A stretch of 64,000 nt of DNA. It comes from Trichopria drosophilae (lineage: Eukaryota; Arthropoda; Insecta; Hymenoptera; Diapriidae). Positions within the stretch are counted from its first letter, which is position 1. Each line of letters starts with the position of its first letter. The notes below the pieces were generated by a model. It worked only from the letters and a program-made list of their open reading frames with translations, was not told the DNA's origin and ran no database searches. Positions 44,591-56,334 of the stretch are shown here, piece by piece. The stretch covers positions 35,451,501 to 35,515,500 of the forward strand of contig CM059586.1 of the NCBI GenBank assembly GCA_030407085.1. Reading direction: 5' to 3'. The position numbers and the translations under genes were made by a program.

Positions 44591-44850
44591 ATACAAAAAG
44601 AAAAAAGGGTTAATGGAACCATGAAGAGATAGAAATGAATTTAAAATATGTAAGTAGTAGAATCAATATCATGAAGAGTTATAGTTGATATTTGAGGTTA
44701 TATACCAAGTATTCAAATATCGGAAAGTAGCAAATGGAACAATTTTTCTCTTCCATTTACTATGGAAATAATTAATTTAGCTACTTTTTATAATAAAGCG
44801 TTTTGCTATTATAAAATAATTCCATTGACTATTTTATATCTCTCTGTGTA
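44591..44850. mobile_element. ~260 bp MITE family C, copy 2
   Basis: Runs from ATACAAAAAGAAAAAAGGGT to ATATCTCTCTGTGTA, parallel to 34309-34570 with the same inner blocks (AGCAAATGGAACAATTTTTC, TACTATGGAAATAATT). More AT-rich and diverged than copy 1. TA occurs at both edges. Confidence 0.7.
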
Positions 44851-45239
44851 TTTTCAAGTGGTAATTGTAACAGAAAGATTGAAAATATACATCCTGTTGA
44901 AAGGTGCAAAGCAATTCGTTGAATTGATCAGAGAATTCCCCAAATTTCTAAACAGGTACAAGATCAATTTAATTTCAGATTTTTCACATGGGATTCTTTG
45001 AGAAATGCTTTCATGATTTTTTGCTAATGTTGAATATTTTTCCACTGAAGAGTTCTGTGGCTAGCATTTAGTAACAATTCTTTTAAAGCATTTGTTTATT
45101 TCTTCAGCAACCATAAAAGAAAACTTGAAAACGTTCATGAATAAATCTGACATTGAATAATTTGATAATGGATTGAATATTGTTTCAGCCCTAATAGAAA
45201 ATGAATCCACCTTTTGGCTAGTTTCTATATTAATGTATC

Positions 45240-45286
45240 GGTAAACGGGGTAGTGTAACAAAAAACCGGACAAATTTCTAACAGGG
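45240..45286 (-). mobile_element. Lone transposon terminus (CCCTGTTAGAAAT)
   Basis: GGTAGTGTAACAAAAAACCG followed by GACAAATTTCTAACAGGG ends abruptly. The last 13 bases equal the right end of the element at 54658-55456. No matching opposite end was found within this region. Confidence 0.4.
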
Positions 45287-45289
45287 AGT

Positions 45290-48200
45290 GTATTTCTTAC
45301 GCTATATTAAATGTGGGTACAACGTAACACAAACAAAAATATTTTTAATGAAATAGATTATTTAAAAAAAAACAGTCGCAAGTGAATATTTACTTAACAT
45401 AAGAAAATATTATATTAAAATTAATCAGATTTAATAAAAAAAAGAAACGTTTGTTGATGTAAATGTTTTATTTGTGACTGAAATAAAAATTTATTTCAGT
45501 ACAGCATTTTTTTAATTCAGTGGACTATGACTGTACGTAGAGCAACGGAAAATTTTTATAAATTTAGTTCCATGTAAGTAGATGATGATTTTACGAAAAT
45601 CATCAACTACTCCAGATAATGAAAAGTACCACCGTTGATTAATAATAATATCAAAGGCCACCACCCAACCCTTTTCTTTCTGTCCAACTAATAATTATAT
45701 TCAATTCGACAAACCTTGTATTATTTCTAAATGATTTATTAGTTTCGTATGCTCTAAGAATATCGAAGTTAACATAGAAATTAAAAAACTTTTAATGAAT
45801 CATAATAAATGAAACTTAAGTCACACGACATAATACTAAAGGAGGTTAATGATGAAAGTTATTCAATTGATTATTTATTTTTCCCCTTTTATTTTGAACT
45901 TTAATTTCGAAGTAAGGCAGGGTATTTATCGATTTTTTATCTTCGAATAGCTAAGCAAGAAGTTATTCAGACAAAATAGGTTTTGAAGCAGTTATATTTT
46001 ACGTCATTCAAAATGAATTAATTAATAATGTATATCAAAAGTTGTATTGAACTTCCGAAAAGTTTTATCTGGAAAGCTAATAAACGTACGTATATGTTTT
46101 CAGAATTTAAAAACTTTGATTAGTCCATTTCGCATTTCATAATATTCTGCAATATTTCTGCTGTACGGTATACAAGGATTCAGCAAGACCTTCTAGATTA
46201 ATTTTCCCTATTTACTTAAAAGGTTAATCTACGTGGCGTGTAGAATATGTGCCCAACTTTTTTAATTACAGTTTTTACCTTTGTCGAGCTTTCCTATTCA
46301 CGTGTTTCCTAAAATCCTGCAATATATATAAAATGATACGATATTAAATGATTTTTTTCTCAATTTTGGAAATTTTTTTAATAAAATTTGTTGAATGTAC
46401 TAATTTCCGTCGAGAGCACTAGAGTATTCATTAAACTTCATTCAGTTCTTTTATTGTGAAAGTCAATTAAAATATCCCACAATATTCACTGTGACTTATA
46501 TTTGATAACTCCACGGAACTTTTGAAGAGGAACATGAAGATGCCTATAATGATTTTTTATTTATGTAATTTTATTTTGATAACATACTTTAAGCAAAAAG
46601 TGCGACGGATATTGAAATTCTACGCATTTGCCTCAACTGTACAGTAAATATGTGTAGTGCGACGGCATACTGAAATTCCAGAAATTCGACGGATAAGTTG
46701 CGTAATTATAAAGTTTGTATGCAAAACGTTGAAACAGTATTTTATACCTCAAGACATTTTTTATTTGAAAAAATACGGAAAAATGATTTTCATATTGAGA
46801 ATGTGATGGACATAACATATTTCAACTATAATTTAACAAAATTATCCAAGATTATGAGAGGATTTAGTGGTCTAAAATTACTCTAGCCTGGAAAAATGTC
46901 ATTATGGCAATGCACAACAAGATAAAAATGAAAGAAGCAATGGCATCACAAAGTTTTTTATGCACAGAATTTTTTGAAGATTATAATTTTGAAAGTCGTT
47001 GCTCACTATTATATTTGTTTTACTAAACTGGTAACGCTTTTAAATAACGGTTAACAGACGGAAAACGTGATGAACATACTCTGTACAAGACTTTTTGGTG
47101 AATCCAGAGTTTTTGGCATTGTTGTTGCATGTATTTGATTGGCCATTTTGAATTTTGCAAATTGAACAACTAGACTGACCTAACAGCTTCTACACGCTGA
47201 ATTATGAAAGCCTTTGGTTAATAAATTACAATGGAAGATTATATTAAAATAAGAATTTAAATTATACCTCATTTTTTATTATGCTGTTTTTTATTCGAAG
47301 GGATTTGAAAAGTATTGGACATCGATGTATTTGAAACTAACATTTTAGTATTTTCGAAAGTATTCATCGGGTTTTCTATATAATAACTGTTAGCAGCCGT
47401 TAGTAGTTGCAACTAGCAACATTATATTTAAACCACAAGATAAACATGATTTCTTTCTTTTAAAAAGCCCAAACAGAGAATTCTAGTGCGCGATAAATTT
47501 TGAACCATTGAGGCTTAAACAACAATTTTCATGTTTATTGTACATAAGAATTCTAGACAGGCCAAAAATGCTTCATAAAGCTTTAAACGGAAATAATAAT
47601 ATATTTTTTAATAATCTACTTTAATTTCCAAAACATCTATGAATGTTACATTTAAAATTTTTTTTTTAGAGTTAATTTATGAAATCACAATCAAGTTAAA
47701 TTATTATGAGTAGTCGAAACTACCTGTAACTTCATTTGATAGTAAGATTGTATTGTTCCCATACTAAATATCCTGGAAAGGATTTCGTTTAATGTGCTTT
47801 TCATTTTTATTAATAGATCAATTATTATATTTAGAATATTTTTAATAAATTACTGTCCAAAACAGCGTTATGACTCCTTTCTATTCTCGTGTGGCTTGAA
47901 ATTTCCTTTATATGAGGTTTATTAAATTTGAAACTAAGTAATTAAAATGCATCAACATTATACGAGGTCACCGTGCAAAACTGCGTTACATCATCATTTT
48001 TAGACCGCAGGATTAAAAAGTTTAATAGGCTAACTTTTTTCATATATTTTTTGGATTTCTGCATTGAATATGTATTTTCATTGACGCTTGATATGAAATC
48101 ACTCACTTCTTACATGTAAAAATCTAAAGTTATTAGGGAATATAACTAAATAAATCATGTCTACCACAATGAAATTTACAAATTAAAATTCGTTATTCTT

Positions 48201-49205
48201 ATTATTGAATTTAACACATAAATGATTAGTATACTTAGGACCAACATAGTAGTAAAAATAATACAAATAATTTTCAACTCACGAAAGTGAGCCCCATTTT
48301 CATTAAAATTATTTTTAGCTGGTCAATGTTTCATTGATTTGTACAGTGTTACTTCCTTTGCCTTCAAAAACAATATAGGACGAATACAAAGAAAAATAGG
48401 ACTTAATTTTAACCATAATTTGTTTCGTATCGCTGAAAATCACGCAGAATATTATTTTAAATTTAGTTACTAAGATAGCTACTATTTACTATATGTTACA
48501 ATTTCATTATAAGGTAAGTTGAAAATACTGTTCGATCATTCCAATTAATTCAGTATAACTAATTGGTTAAAGAATGTACTTAATAGAAGAAAACTAATCT
48601 GGAGCAGGGGAAGGAGGGTCTAGTTTTGACCCTTTTTTCCAAACAAAATTAAAGAGCATTTTTATTATAATATATCAGTTTTTATAGGTTTAATCAATGA
48701 AGCCAATTATTAAATGTACGTAGCATTATGCTTTATTGGTGACTATTAATTCATATATGAAAAAATAATTTTCTAAAAGTAGGTTAACGTCACACCTTGT
48801 TCCATCTCTGGGCATATTGCGCATAGACAGCTTTAATATAAATATTCCTTATTGCTACTAATTGACTAACCCGATAATTAATATTATTTTTTTTTTTAAT
48901 TCGGAAACTGGTATATCTATATTATTTTATTCAATTTATTTAAATACCACAGAAATTCCGATCACACATTTGTAATAATTTTAACGATATCAAGTGAAGA
49001 TAAATGCAATATTTGTAGTACATTTTGGATTATATTGATACCACAATGTTATATTTTCAGTTCACTTATTTATTTTGTGGTGACGGTATGTACAACCCAC
49101 TCCAGTGATATAGTTAGCGACAGGTCCAAACGACACAACTTACCTTGCGAATTAGAAATTGAAGTTCTACGAAAGAAATTATGACTTAAAGTAATGACAG
49201 AAAAG
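45290..49205. other. AT-rich non-coding DNA
   Basis: About 3.9 kb without a recognisable gene. There is a small direct repeat GTGCGACGGATATTGAAATT / GTGCGACGGCATACTGAAAT at about 46599 and 46657. TTGGCCATTTTGAATTTTGC near 47140 may be a scrap of family A. Confidence 0.4.
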
Positions 49206-49211
49206 TCTTTA

Positions 49212-49435
49212 CTGTGCTCTCTAAATTCCTTGGAGTGAATATTGAGCCACTCTTTCATTAAGAGTAAACATTTCACTATAAGAAGACTGACATTTCACTC
49301 CATCAAGGGTGAAAGAAAAAACCCTACTCCTAGAAGACTGAAATATCACTCTCAATACAGTGAACAGAGTTTACAAAGTGAACAGTGTTTACAAAGAGTG
49401 GCTCAATTTGCGCTTCAAGGAATTTAGAGAGTGGG
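49212..49435. mobile_element. 224 bp TA-flanked MITE (CTCTCTAAATTCCTTG arms)
   Basis: TA then CTGTGCTCTCTAAATTCCTT, and AAGGAATTTAGAGAGTGGG then TA. The arms continue as GGAGTGAATATTGAGCCACT against AGTGGCTCAATTTGCGCTTC. The interior has two direct units AGAAGACTGACATTTCACTC / AGAAGACTGAAATATCACTC and repeated AGTGAACAG words. Open frames crossing it are incidental. Confidence 0.82.
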
Positions 49436-49478
49436 TACTCAAAATACTATTTTAATTTATAACTCATCTTTGAAGGTA

Positions 49479-49565
49479 CCTGAGTAGAAATTTGTTTAGG
49501 CCCTGATCAGAGTATGACGCTTTGGGTCAGGCCTTGGTCAGGGCCCTAATAAATATCTACTCGAG
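49479..49565. mobile_element. 87 bp hairpin MITE, family D
   Basis: TA then CCTGAGTAGAAATTTGTTTA plus GGCCCTGATCAG; on the right, the reverse complement CTCGAGTAGATATTTATTAG plus GGCCCTGACC, then TA (49566-49567). Nearly the whole element is stem. Confidence 0.75.
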
Positions 49566-49569
49566 TATA

Positions 49570-50965
49570 TGGCTTATGAAATCAATTCCTTATCATTATA
49601 GTCTTATGGGAAATGACGACTATACCAAAATAAATGATAATATTGGGTCTTATAAATTTCGAAAAATATCGACTGTAACACTATGATCCTCAGCACAATC
49701 TGCGCCACTCTCCCCAACTATAAAGCAATGCCAAAATACGATAATCTGAAAACATTTCTGTACTTTCCGGAAAGGAGTAACGTCGATTTTGCGCTTTTCG
49801 GTTGAGTACGAAAAATCGTGGAATTTCACTCGTTGAGGCGGGACGGTGTTATCGCACGATCGTATGTATATCAGTAAACGCACTGCAATCGAGATCGTTG
49901 ATAAAAAAAAACGGAAACCCCACAATTTCGACCAGCGCTATCGCTAGAATCTCGTGTTTTATTGATATTTTATTTCATTTTTTTCGGGTTGTCCTATTTT
50001 TTGTAATATCAATCTGATGTTTCCCTGGCGTGATTTCGATGCACAGCAGTCATCTTTTATCGTCATATGGCAGTGAAAGAAAATCATTTTTTGAATTATT
50101 TGTGTTAAATACGGCGTAGTATATTCCGTACTCACAAAGAGATTGTTTTAAGTTAAAAAAAATAATTCTGTAATATTTTTTTCTATATGTTGTAAGATCA
50201 TATTTAATGTCGACAATCCCAACATTTTTTTAAATAAATGGACATAGAAAAATGTTTTATTTAGTACGCGTTTTTTCTATATAGTATTATGTAGTATGTA
50301 ATATAAAAAATTATGTTTATATTAATGATTACAAGGTATCCTGAATCTGATGGCTGTTCTAAAATAGTATGAGAAAACATACATTTACAATTATCGAGAA
50401 TTTGAGGACAAAATATGTTGAGGGTGTTGAACAATATATGTGCAGAGTATCTAACGCAATTTTTACACGTAGTAAGGGCATTCTAGATTTCAAGAAAAAA
50501 ACGTACAAGTTATCACTTGCAGCAAAAATAAATGTTTAATAAAATGTATACCGGATGTTTTAGATATTTTTGAATAAAACGTGTACACGGTTCCATGAGA
50601 ATTTTGTTGTAATATACATATATAGGTGAATAAATTTCTGACAAGTAATGCTACGTGATACCCAAGTGAAATTCACCGATTTATATTAAATTATGACAAA
50701 CTGATAATATTATAAACAATACGAGATACGTATTTTTTAATATCTGCAAAGATCCCCTTTTAAGGCGTGAAATCACCCGGAGGTATTGATAGATATAAAA
50801 TTCAAGCAACTATTTAAATTCCAATTAAATCTACACTTCCGAGGGGAGTCGCGGGTTGAGTTGCCGAATGTAAATTAAAAATGAAATGTAAAATTTAAAA
50901 ATGATAAATCTAATACGTCGGCCGAGAATTGTAAAAGTTCAAGGGATTCATTTAAAACTTACTAC
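49570..50965. other. AT-rich non-coding DNA
   Basis: A CpG-richer patch at 49780-49950 carries overlapping open frames on both strands without recognisable domains. CGGCCGAGAATTGTAAAAG near 50921 may be a family A scrap. No gene supported. Confidence 0.35.
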
Positions 50966-50969
50966 ACTC

Positions 50970-51056
50970 AGGTTTTTGGGGTTGATTGTTCAGTATTTGA
51001 TGTTGGAAATTAAAATTTCAAAATGGCGGATTCAATATGGCGACCGAAAATTGTAA
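50970..51056 (+). mobile_element. Foldback family A fragment (left arm)
   Basis: GGTTTTTGGGGTTGATTGTT, then AAATTTCAAAATGGCGGATT and CAATATGGCGACCGAAAATT. The right arm is missing; a piggyBac-like MITE begins directly after. Confidence 0.7.
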
Positions 51057-51422
51057 AAGCGCCACGTGGGGTCGTGGGAGACCCCAATCCGAAGATAATA
51101 TCGTCCTGCGCAGACAGTTTTCGTTATTTCGTTTCAACAAAATTACTGGATACTCTCCAAGTGTCATTTTACTAGGTAGATAAGTTATCTTGATAAGAAA
51201 ATTATTGGTGCCCGTTATAAAAAATGAAGTACAAAAGTGACGTTTTTCACAAAAAAAAATCATAGCCCTGCCAATTTTCAATATTTTTTCCTAAAAATTT
51301 ACTTGTGTCTTTTGTAATGTAGCTCTTTAAGATAAAAAATGCTGTAAAAGTGCAGTTTTAGTAGGGGAAAAATGTAATATTTATGTGTGGGGTCTCCGAG
51401 TACCCCCAGGGCGCTTTAAGGG
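51055..51422. mobile_element. piggyBac-like MITE
   Basis: The right end GGGGTCTCCGAGTACCCC, then CAGGGCGCTTTAAGGG and TTAA (51423-51426), gives in reverse the terminus CCCTTAAAGCGCCCTGGG after TTAA, typical of piggyBac elements. The left end AAAAGCGCCACGTGGGGTCG, then TGGGAGACCCC, mirrors it but has lost the outermost bases and its TTAA where it abuts the family A arm. The interior is non-coding; an 87-codon minus-strand frame is not recognisable as transposase. Confidence 0.65.
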
Positions 51423-51429
51423 TTAATAA

Positions 51430-51960
51430 TGAACCATTTGCCGAAATAAAAAAATACGCATAATTATTTCCATAGTTTATTTCTAAGTGTTTTATCAGTT
51501 TATCATCATTTAAATGCAAACCGTGAGTACCACTTGGGTAGTATTACGTGAGTAATTTACAGAGTGTCCTAAATCTTTAAATACAAGTTATGTAGTTTTA
51601 CAATAAAATATACGATTGGTTGTCCTCAGTTTGAGAAAAATCACTATAATATGAAGGGTTTTCTGGAATTTTTCAACAATGTATCCAGGATTATGCATAA
51701 TTGCCAAACAGAACTGTAAATAAGGAATAAAAATATATATTATTGTACAGTGTTCAAATATAATTAGCAACTAAAATGGTGTTTTCGTTTACGCTGAGAT
51801 AATGATCTAAGGAATTGTAAGAAATCTATACAATTTTCAAATTATAAAAGTGCATAAATCATCTTGTTTAACAAATTCTAGAAATTTCGACATCCGATAT
51901 AGATACCATATGAAAATAAGTGCTTGATTTTTAATAAACGTTTGTATTATCTTTAATAAC
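51430..51960. other. AT-rich non-coding DNA
   Basis: No recognised feature. Confidence 0.4.
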
Positions 51961-51969
51961 CTATTATTA

Positions 51970-52950
51970 AGGGACACCCCGAGAAAAAAATGAACAGTAT
52001 ACAATTGCATATATCCAATACATTATATATCCAACTGTATATGAATTTTTCATCTATAGAATTTGATGAAACTCTATACAATACTATTCTATAACAGATA
52101 ATCATATACACTTATATATTTAAGAAACAAATTAAATTATTGCAGAAAAAATAGTTGGGTTTGGAGGTGGATTCGAACTCGCGATGTTCGGATTAAAAAG
52201 GAGACGTCCTATCATTCAATGAAATATAAACAAGTCGCTTTATAGCGCTGACATCTTTTCTAAGTAGATTAAGTGTTTTTTTGTTCAGACCACCCGTTTC
52301 ACTGTAAATATTCATTTTTTTATTTTATAAAACTAGTATCATGTTTAGAAAATTTAATAAAACAGTAAATTAATTTAATTTCACGTATAAACTGAGAATG
52401 TTGTTCAAATATTTAGTTAAGCTTGTATAGAATATTTCATATATTCAACCAAATATGTGAGTATTTGCAATAAACGCACAAAATGAATATGGCAATCAAA
52501 TATTTAGTAAAACTGTTGAAATATTTCTTGCAGTTGTTAAAATATACTAATGTTTCCATTACTCGAACAAACTAATTATAACATTGAAATATTTGATTGA
52601 ATTGGTCTATTTTTTATCGGTATGTACAATTGTATGCTACCACGTATATACCAGTTAATGTAATTAATTATTACCTATGATTATTAATTTATATTAACTT
52701 ATCGAGATGTATACCGTTGTATGCGAATTACATTGACTTTTCAAATTAATCAAATTATATTTTGATATACAACTACATAGACTAGAATGCAAGCAATTAT
52801 TGTTACGTAACTATGCATAAATTTCTATGCTGGTGCATATTACTGTATACAAATTAAAGTTTACCGAAAAATCGACGTTATTCCATATCATACTAAACTT
52901 TATATAACTTCATACAATTATATATATAATTGTAATTATTTGGGGTATTA
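51970..52950. mobile_element. Possible AT-rich transposon with TACAATTGTAT-type repeats
   Basis: The left boundary ACACCCCGAGAAAAAAATGA and the right boundary TAATTATTTGGGGTATT are weakly inverted (ACCCC / GGGGT). Words of the type ATACAATTGCAT, TACAATTGTATGC and TACAATTATATA recur near both ends. AAATATTTAGT / AAATATTTGATTG words recur in the middle. The proposed limits are tentative. Confidence 0.3.
52160..52235 (-). mobile_element. tRNA-Lys-like SINE head or pseudogene
   Basis: On the minus strand, GAGTTCGAATCC (complement of 52169-52180) is a good B box. It is preceded by CTCCTTTTTAATCCGAAC, which resembles an anticodon loop with TTT, and further upstream by a decayed D-arm (TGAATGATAGGACG). 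The stems do not pair well, so it is not a functional tRNA. Confidence 0.5.
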
Positions 52951-52954
52951 TTTT

Positions 52955-53660
52955 ATTAAATAAATTACATTTCCCTTGGGCTCTAAGGTCGAGCTATCAG
53001 TGTCTTATTATAAGGACAAGTTTTACGTATGTGATACAAACAATATACTACATTCAGGGGGTGTGAAATGTCTATGTAAATAACAAATTTTTAATTAGCA
53101 AAATTTGTATCATGAGAAACGAAGTAGCTATTACCAACTAAAAGGTAAACGAAAAACTAAATCGAAATGTTTATATATTGTAGGTTGTATACACACCTAT
53201 AACATGTTTATAAATTAATCTCTAACTGACTGTATAATATTCAAAATACTAGGATGATTATTTCTTAATTGGTTGGGTTTCTTAATTATTTCTTAATTAA
53301 TGGTCATATGGGAAAATCTCAGAAACTTTTACATTTTATGTCTGTACATTTTGCCTATTTGTAGGTTATTGTTATGCATTGAAAATCGTCAACGAGGTTA
53401 ATTATACTCCAAATATATATGTGAATATACATCATTTATTAGACGTAAGTACAAAATTCGTACGTTCAAAAGCCAAAAATAGACAAAAAAGAAGAAAAAT
53501 GAAGTATCTGATCACTCATTTTACTTTATTATTTCTAGTGTAGCGTGTTCAGCGTTTCTGTAATGTGTCTGAAATTTATACACTTAATAATAGACAAAGA
53601 AACGAAGAAAACAGGCGGTGATAGAACTACGCGTCCCTTTCCGAAGCACTGGAAAAAGTG
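52955..53660. other. AT-rich non-coding DNA
   Basis: No gene or repeat recognised. Confidence 0.4.
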
Positions 53661-53665
53661 CCTAC

Positions 53666-53776
53666 AAAATGCGTCCGACGTTTAAAAAAAAAACAATTTT
53701 ACTCCATTTTTCGCCGATCAAAATGCGTCCGACCTTAAAAAAAAAAAAAAAATGTTTACTCCATTTTTCGCCGATC
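53666..53776 (+). repeat. Two-copy tandem repeat, 54-57 bp
   Basis: Both units run from AAAATGCGTCCGAC through a poly-A tract to ACTCCATTTTTCGCCGATC. They differ mainly in the length of the A run. Confidence 0.92.
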
Positions 53777-53784
53777 GGACGTGC

Positions 53785-54355
53785 AGCATATTTTGAATCA
53801 TTACAGATGACAATTAGTCTTTTTCTGTAAGCAAAAAGGAGTAAATCTAGACGTCATACAAGAATGTGCTTCCAAGAGAAGTTAGTGAAATACTAGTTTG
53901 AATTTTGTAAGTAACAGCGTAACTGGTTCAAAAAATGATAAATGTTTTTCAATGGCACATCTCCAATTGAACAAGAACATTGTCTATAACATGTGTGCTC
54001 ATTTCAAAATTGCTAAATGAAGGTAACCTCAATTCGCTAACATCGAATAATATTTTTATAGGCCCCTAGAGCCTATCCAATATCGATAATTCAACCAATA
54101 TCACGTTCTAAAACCGATAATTTCACATTTAAAAACAATGGAAAACTATACGAAAATTTTCAGCATTGCTTAAAAAATAAAGCACATAGCATCATTTAAT
54201 ATATATTAACTCATGAAATAACATATCTCCATTTCAAGAATGTGCTTAACGAGGAAGACTTTTGCACTTTTACATCCTAAAATTTAAAGGTTTCAGAGAT
54301 TTGCCTATATATGTTAATCTTTTAATCCACTTTTAATGTGATATTTGACAATTGA
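53785..54355. other. AT-rich non-coding DNA
   Basis: No recognised feature. Confidence 0.4.
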
Positions 54356-54364
54356 CAATTTCCA

Positions 54365-54590
54365 CTGGCCCTGATGAAGATAATAAATGAAGGCCGGAAA
54401 ACCAGGTCCTCGACAGGAACTGACTAAATGCGCGATCAGGCACCCGACCAGGGCCATATAAGGTATACCAGAAAACGCATAATACGATCTATCACAGCAG
54501 GATCAAGCCACCTGATCAGAACCTGCATTTACATTCAGTTTTTTGATCAGGACCTTATTTCAGCCTGAATAAATTTCTATGTACAATAAT
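54365..54590. mobile_element. Possible longer family D relative
   Basis: CCTGATCAG-type words recur (GGCCCTGATGAAG near 54368, CGACCAGGGCC near 54448, CACCTGATCAGAACC near 54510, TTGATCAGGACC near 54543). The right end CAGCCTGAATAAATTTCTAT resembles the reverse of the 49479 arm. Boundaries are uncertain. Confidence 0.4.
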
Positions 54591-54657
54591 TTATAATATA
54601 CCCGAAGTGTATAATAATGGAGCTTTTGATTTTTGCAATTGTATATACTGTTAGAAA

Positions 54658-55456
54658 TGTTAGTAAAATTGCCACAGATTTCAGTTACCATAGAAACTTA
54701 ATTTTACCAAATGTTGTTACTGAAGGCAAAATTCAGTAACATTGTCAGTAATTTTACTAAACTTCACTTAAAATTTCGAAACAGGATCTTATATTTACGT
54801 ACGGTTTCTTAACATTACTAAATAGTAATGAAAATTTAAGAATCAGTTACTTAACGAGATGCGCATTCGTAAAAGCATCGAAGTCCTCAAACAGACCAGT
54901 CTAGAAAGTTCCACGGTAGAAGTGATTGTTTTGCCGTTATTAAAATTGACAGATACAGCAGATGAAATATTCTGCTAGATCCTAAAAGAATTAACGCACT
55001 CGCTGTTTAGAGCAGGCAAACATTTTACGGCAATGAATCAACATCTAATTTTTTCATCCGTGTCTCTAAAGTACGAACTTTGGAGACCACTTCTGATCTT
55101 TAAAGTAGGATTTTTTGGACTAGCAGAGACTGGCCGTCATCGGACTGGTTTTGCTGTTCGAATGATTAACAATTGCTAGGTGACCCTAAAATCTTACATT
55201 GTGATTGGAGCTGGTACGTAGGGTGCTTATTTTTCGGACGCGGCTGGAGAACAAATTTTTGCGCTCCTTTGAATTTTCAGTTACCGAAACCGAAAACTAC
55301 TAAATTGTAACGGAATTTTCAGATGCACGTACTTAAGCTGCACACCATTGCCGTTTCTGAAATTTAGTAAAAGGAAACCGAAATTTTAAGAAACGGTAAA
55401 TGCGTAAAACTTCAGCTGCATGTTACGTAAATTTACGTCAGGAATTTCTAACAGGG
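54658..55456. mobile_element. 799 bp TA-flanked element with CTGTTAGAAAT ends
   Basis: TA then CTGTTAGAAATGTTAGTAAA at the left; CAGGAATTTCTAACAGGG then TA at the right. The terminal identity is about 11 bases. Subterminal sequence on both sides is rich in AGTAA / TTACT and GTAAC words and may be loosely inverted. The central part (54860-55250) is GC-richer. No coding sequence recognised. Confidence 0.6.
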
Positions 55457-55459
55457 TAC

Positions 55460-55755
55460 TTGTTGCTGTACGATTGATAACGTAAACCTTCCCGAAGAAA
55501 TTGTTTATCGTTGAAAACAATTGACCAAAAAAATTCAACTTGTAAGACTTTTGTATTTTAAAAGACTAACAAGGGAACCCTCTCAGGTGTGTCACACGGA
55601 TTGGATTGAAACTTGGCACATCGAAAGGTCGTCATAATTGATGACAATTGGCCTTTAAACTTGGTGCCATACATCACAAGAAACAAAATGGCGGCTCATA
55701 GATGACAGAAAATGAAATAAATTTAAAAATCATCGAATTCGCTTGAAACTCGTTA
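55460..55755. other. Spacer
   Basis: Moderate composition with a CAAAATGGCGGCTCATAGAT scrap near 55685 that resembles family A. No gene. Confidence 0.3.
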
Positions 55756-55759
55756 GTCT

Positions 55760-56297
55760 GGGGTTTTTGGGGTCGCCGAATACGAATATGATATTGAATT
55801 TCAAACATTCAAAATGGCGGACTCAATATAGCGACTGTTACAGCATACAGATTGCGAAGTGCAGTTGGTATAAAAAAAGTTCTTGTGCAGATCATTTCTT
55901 TACTGATCTGTACATGAAACTTATATTGAATATAACAAAAGAATTCTGTGAAAAATGTAAATAATGTACGAGTTCGAGTTTACTTTTATTTTAATTTAAA
56001 TATAAATATAATTTCAATTTATTTACAAACAGTTTCAGATAGTTAATATTTTTTCAATACTATGTGAAGCCCATTTCAATTTTTACTTTCCTAAACATTT
56101 GGATTGGATATGCTTGATTTTTATATGATATTTATACGTAACAGTGGAATTAAATCTACATACATTTTGTCTGTTTAAAATTCAGCGTCAGTTTCAAATA
56201 CGAGCAATTTTTAAAATAACCGTTCGCCATATTGAGTTCGCCATTTTGAATTTTTGAAATCCAACACCTTCTTCGTATTCAGCAACCTCAAAGTCGA
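55760..56297. mobile_element. Foldback family A, ~540 bp copy with both arms
   Basis: The left arm has GGGTTTTTGGGGTCGCCGAA, TACGAATATGATATTGAATT and CAAAATGGCGGACTCAATAT. The right arm has ATATTGAGTTCGCCATTTTG, AATTTTTGAAATCCAACACC and TCGTATTCAGCAACCTC. About 350 bases of AT-rich unique DNA separate them. A 73-codon open frame in the left part shows no domain. With 7060-7270 this shows that arms are conserved while interiors vary. Confidence 0.8.
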
Positions 56298-56334
56298 TCA
56301 AGTAAAAAGTCATTATTCACAGCCTGCCCAACGT

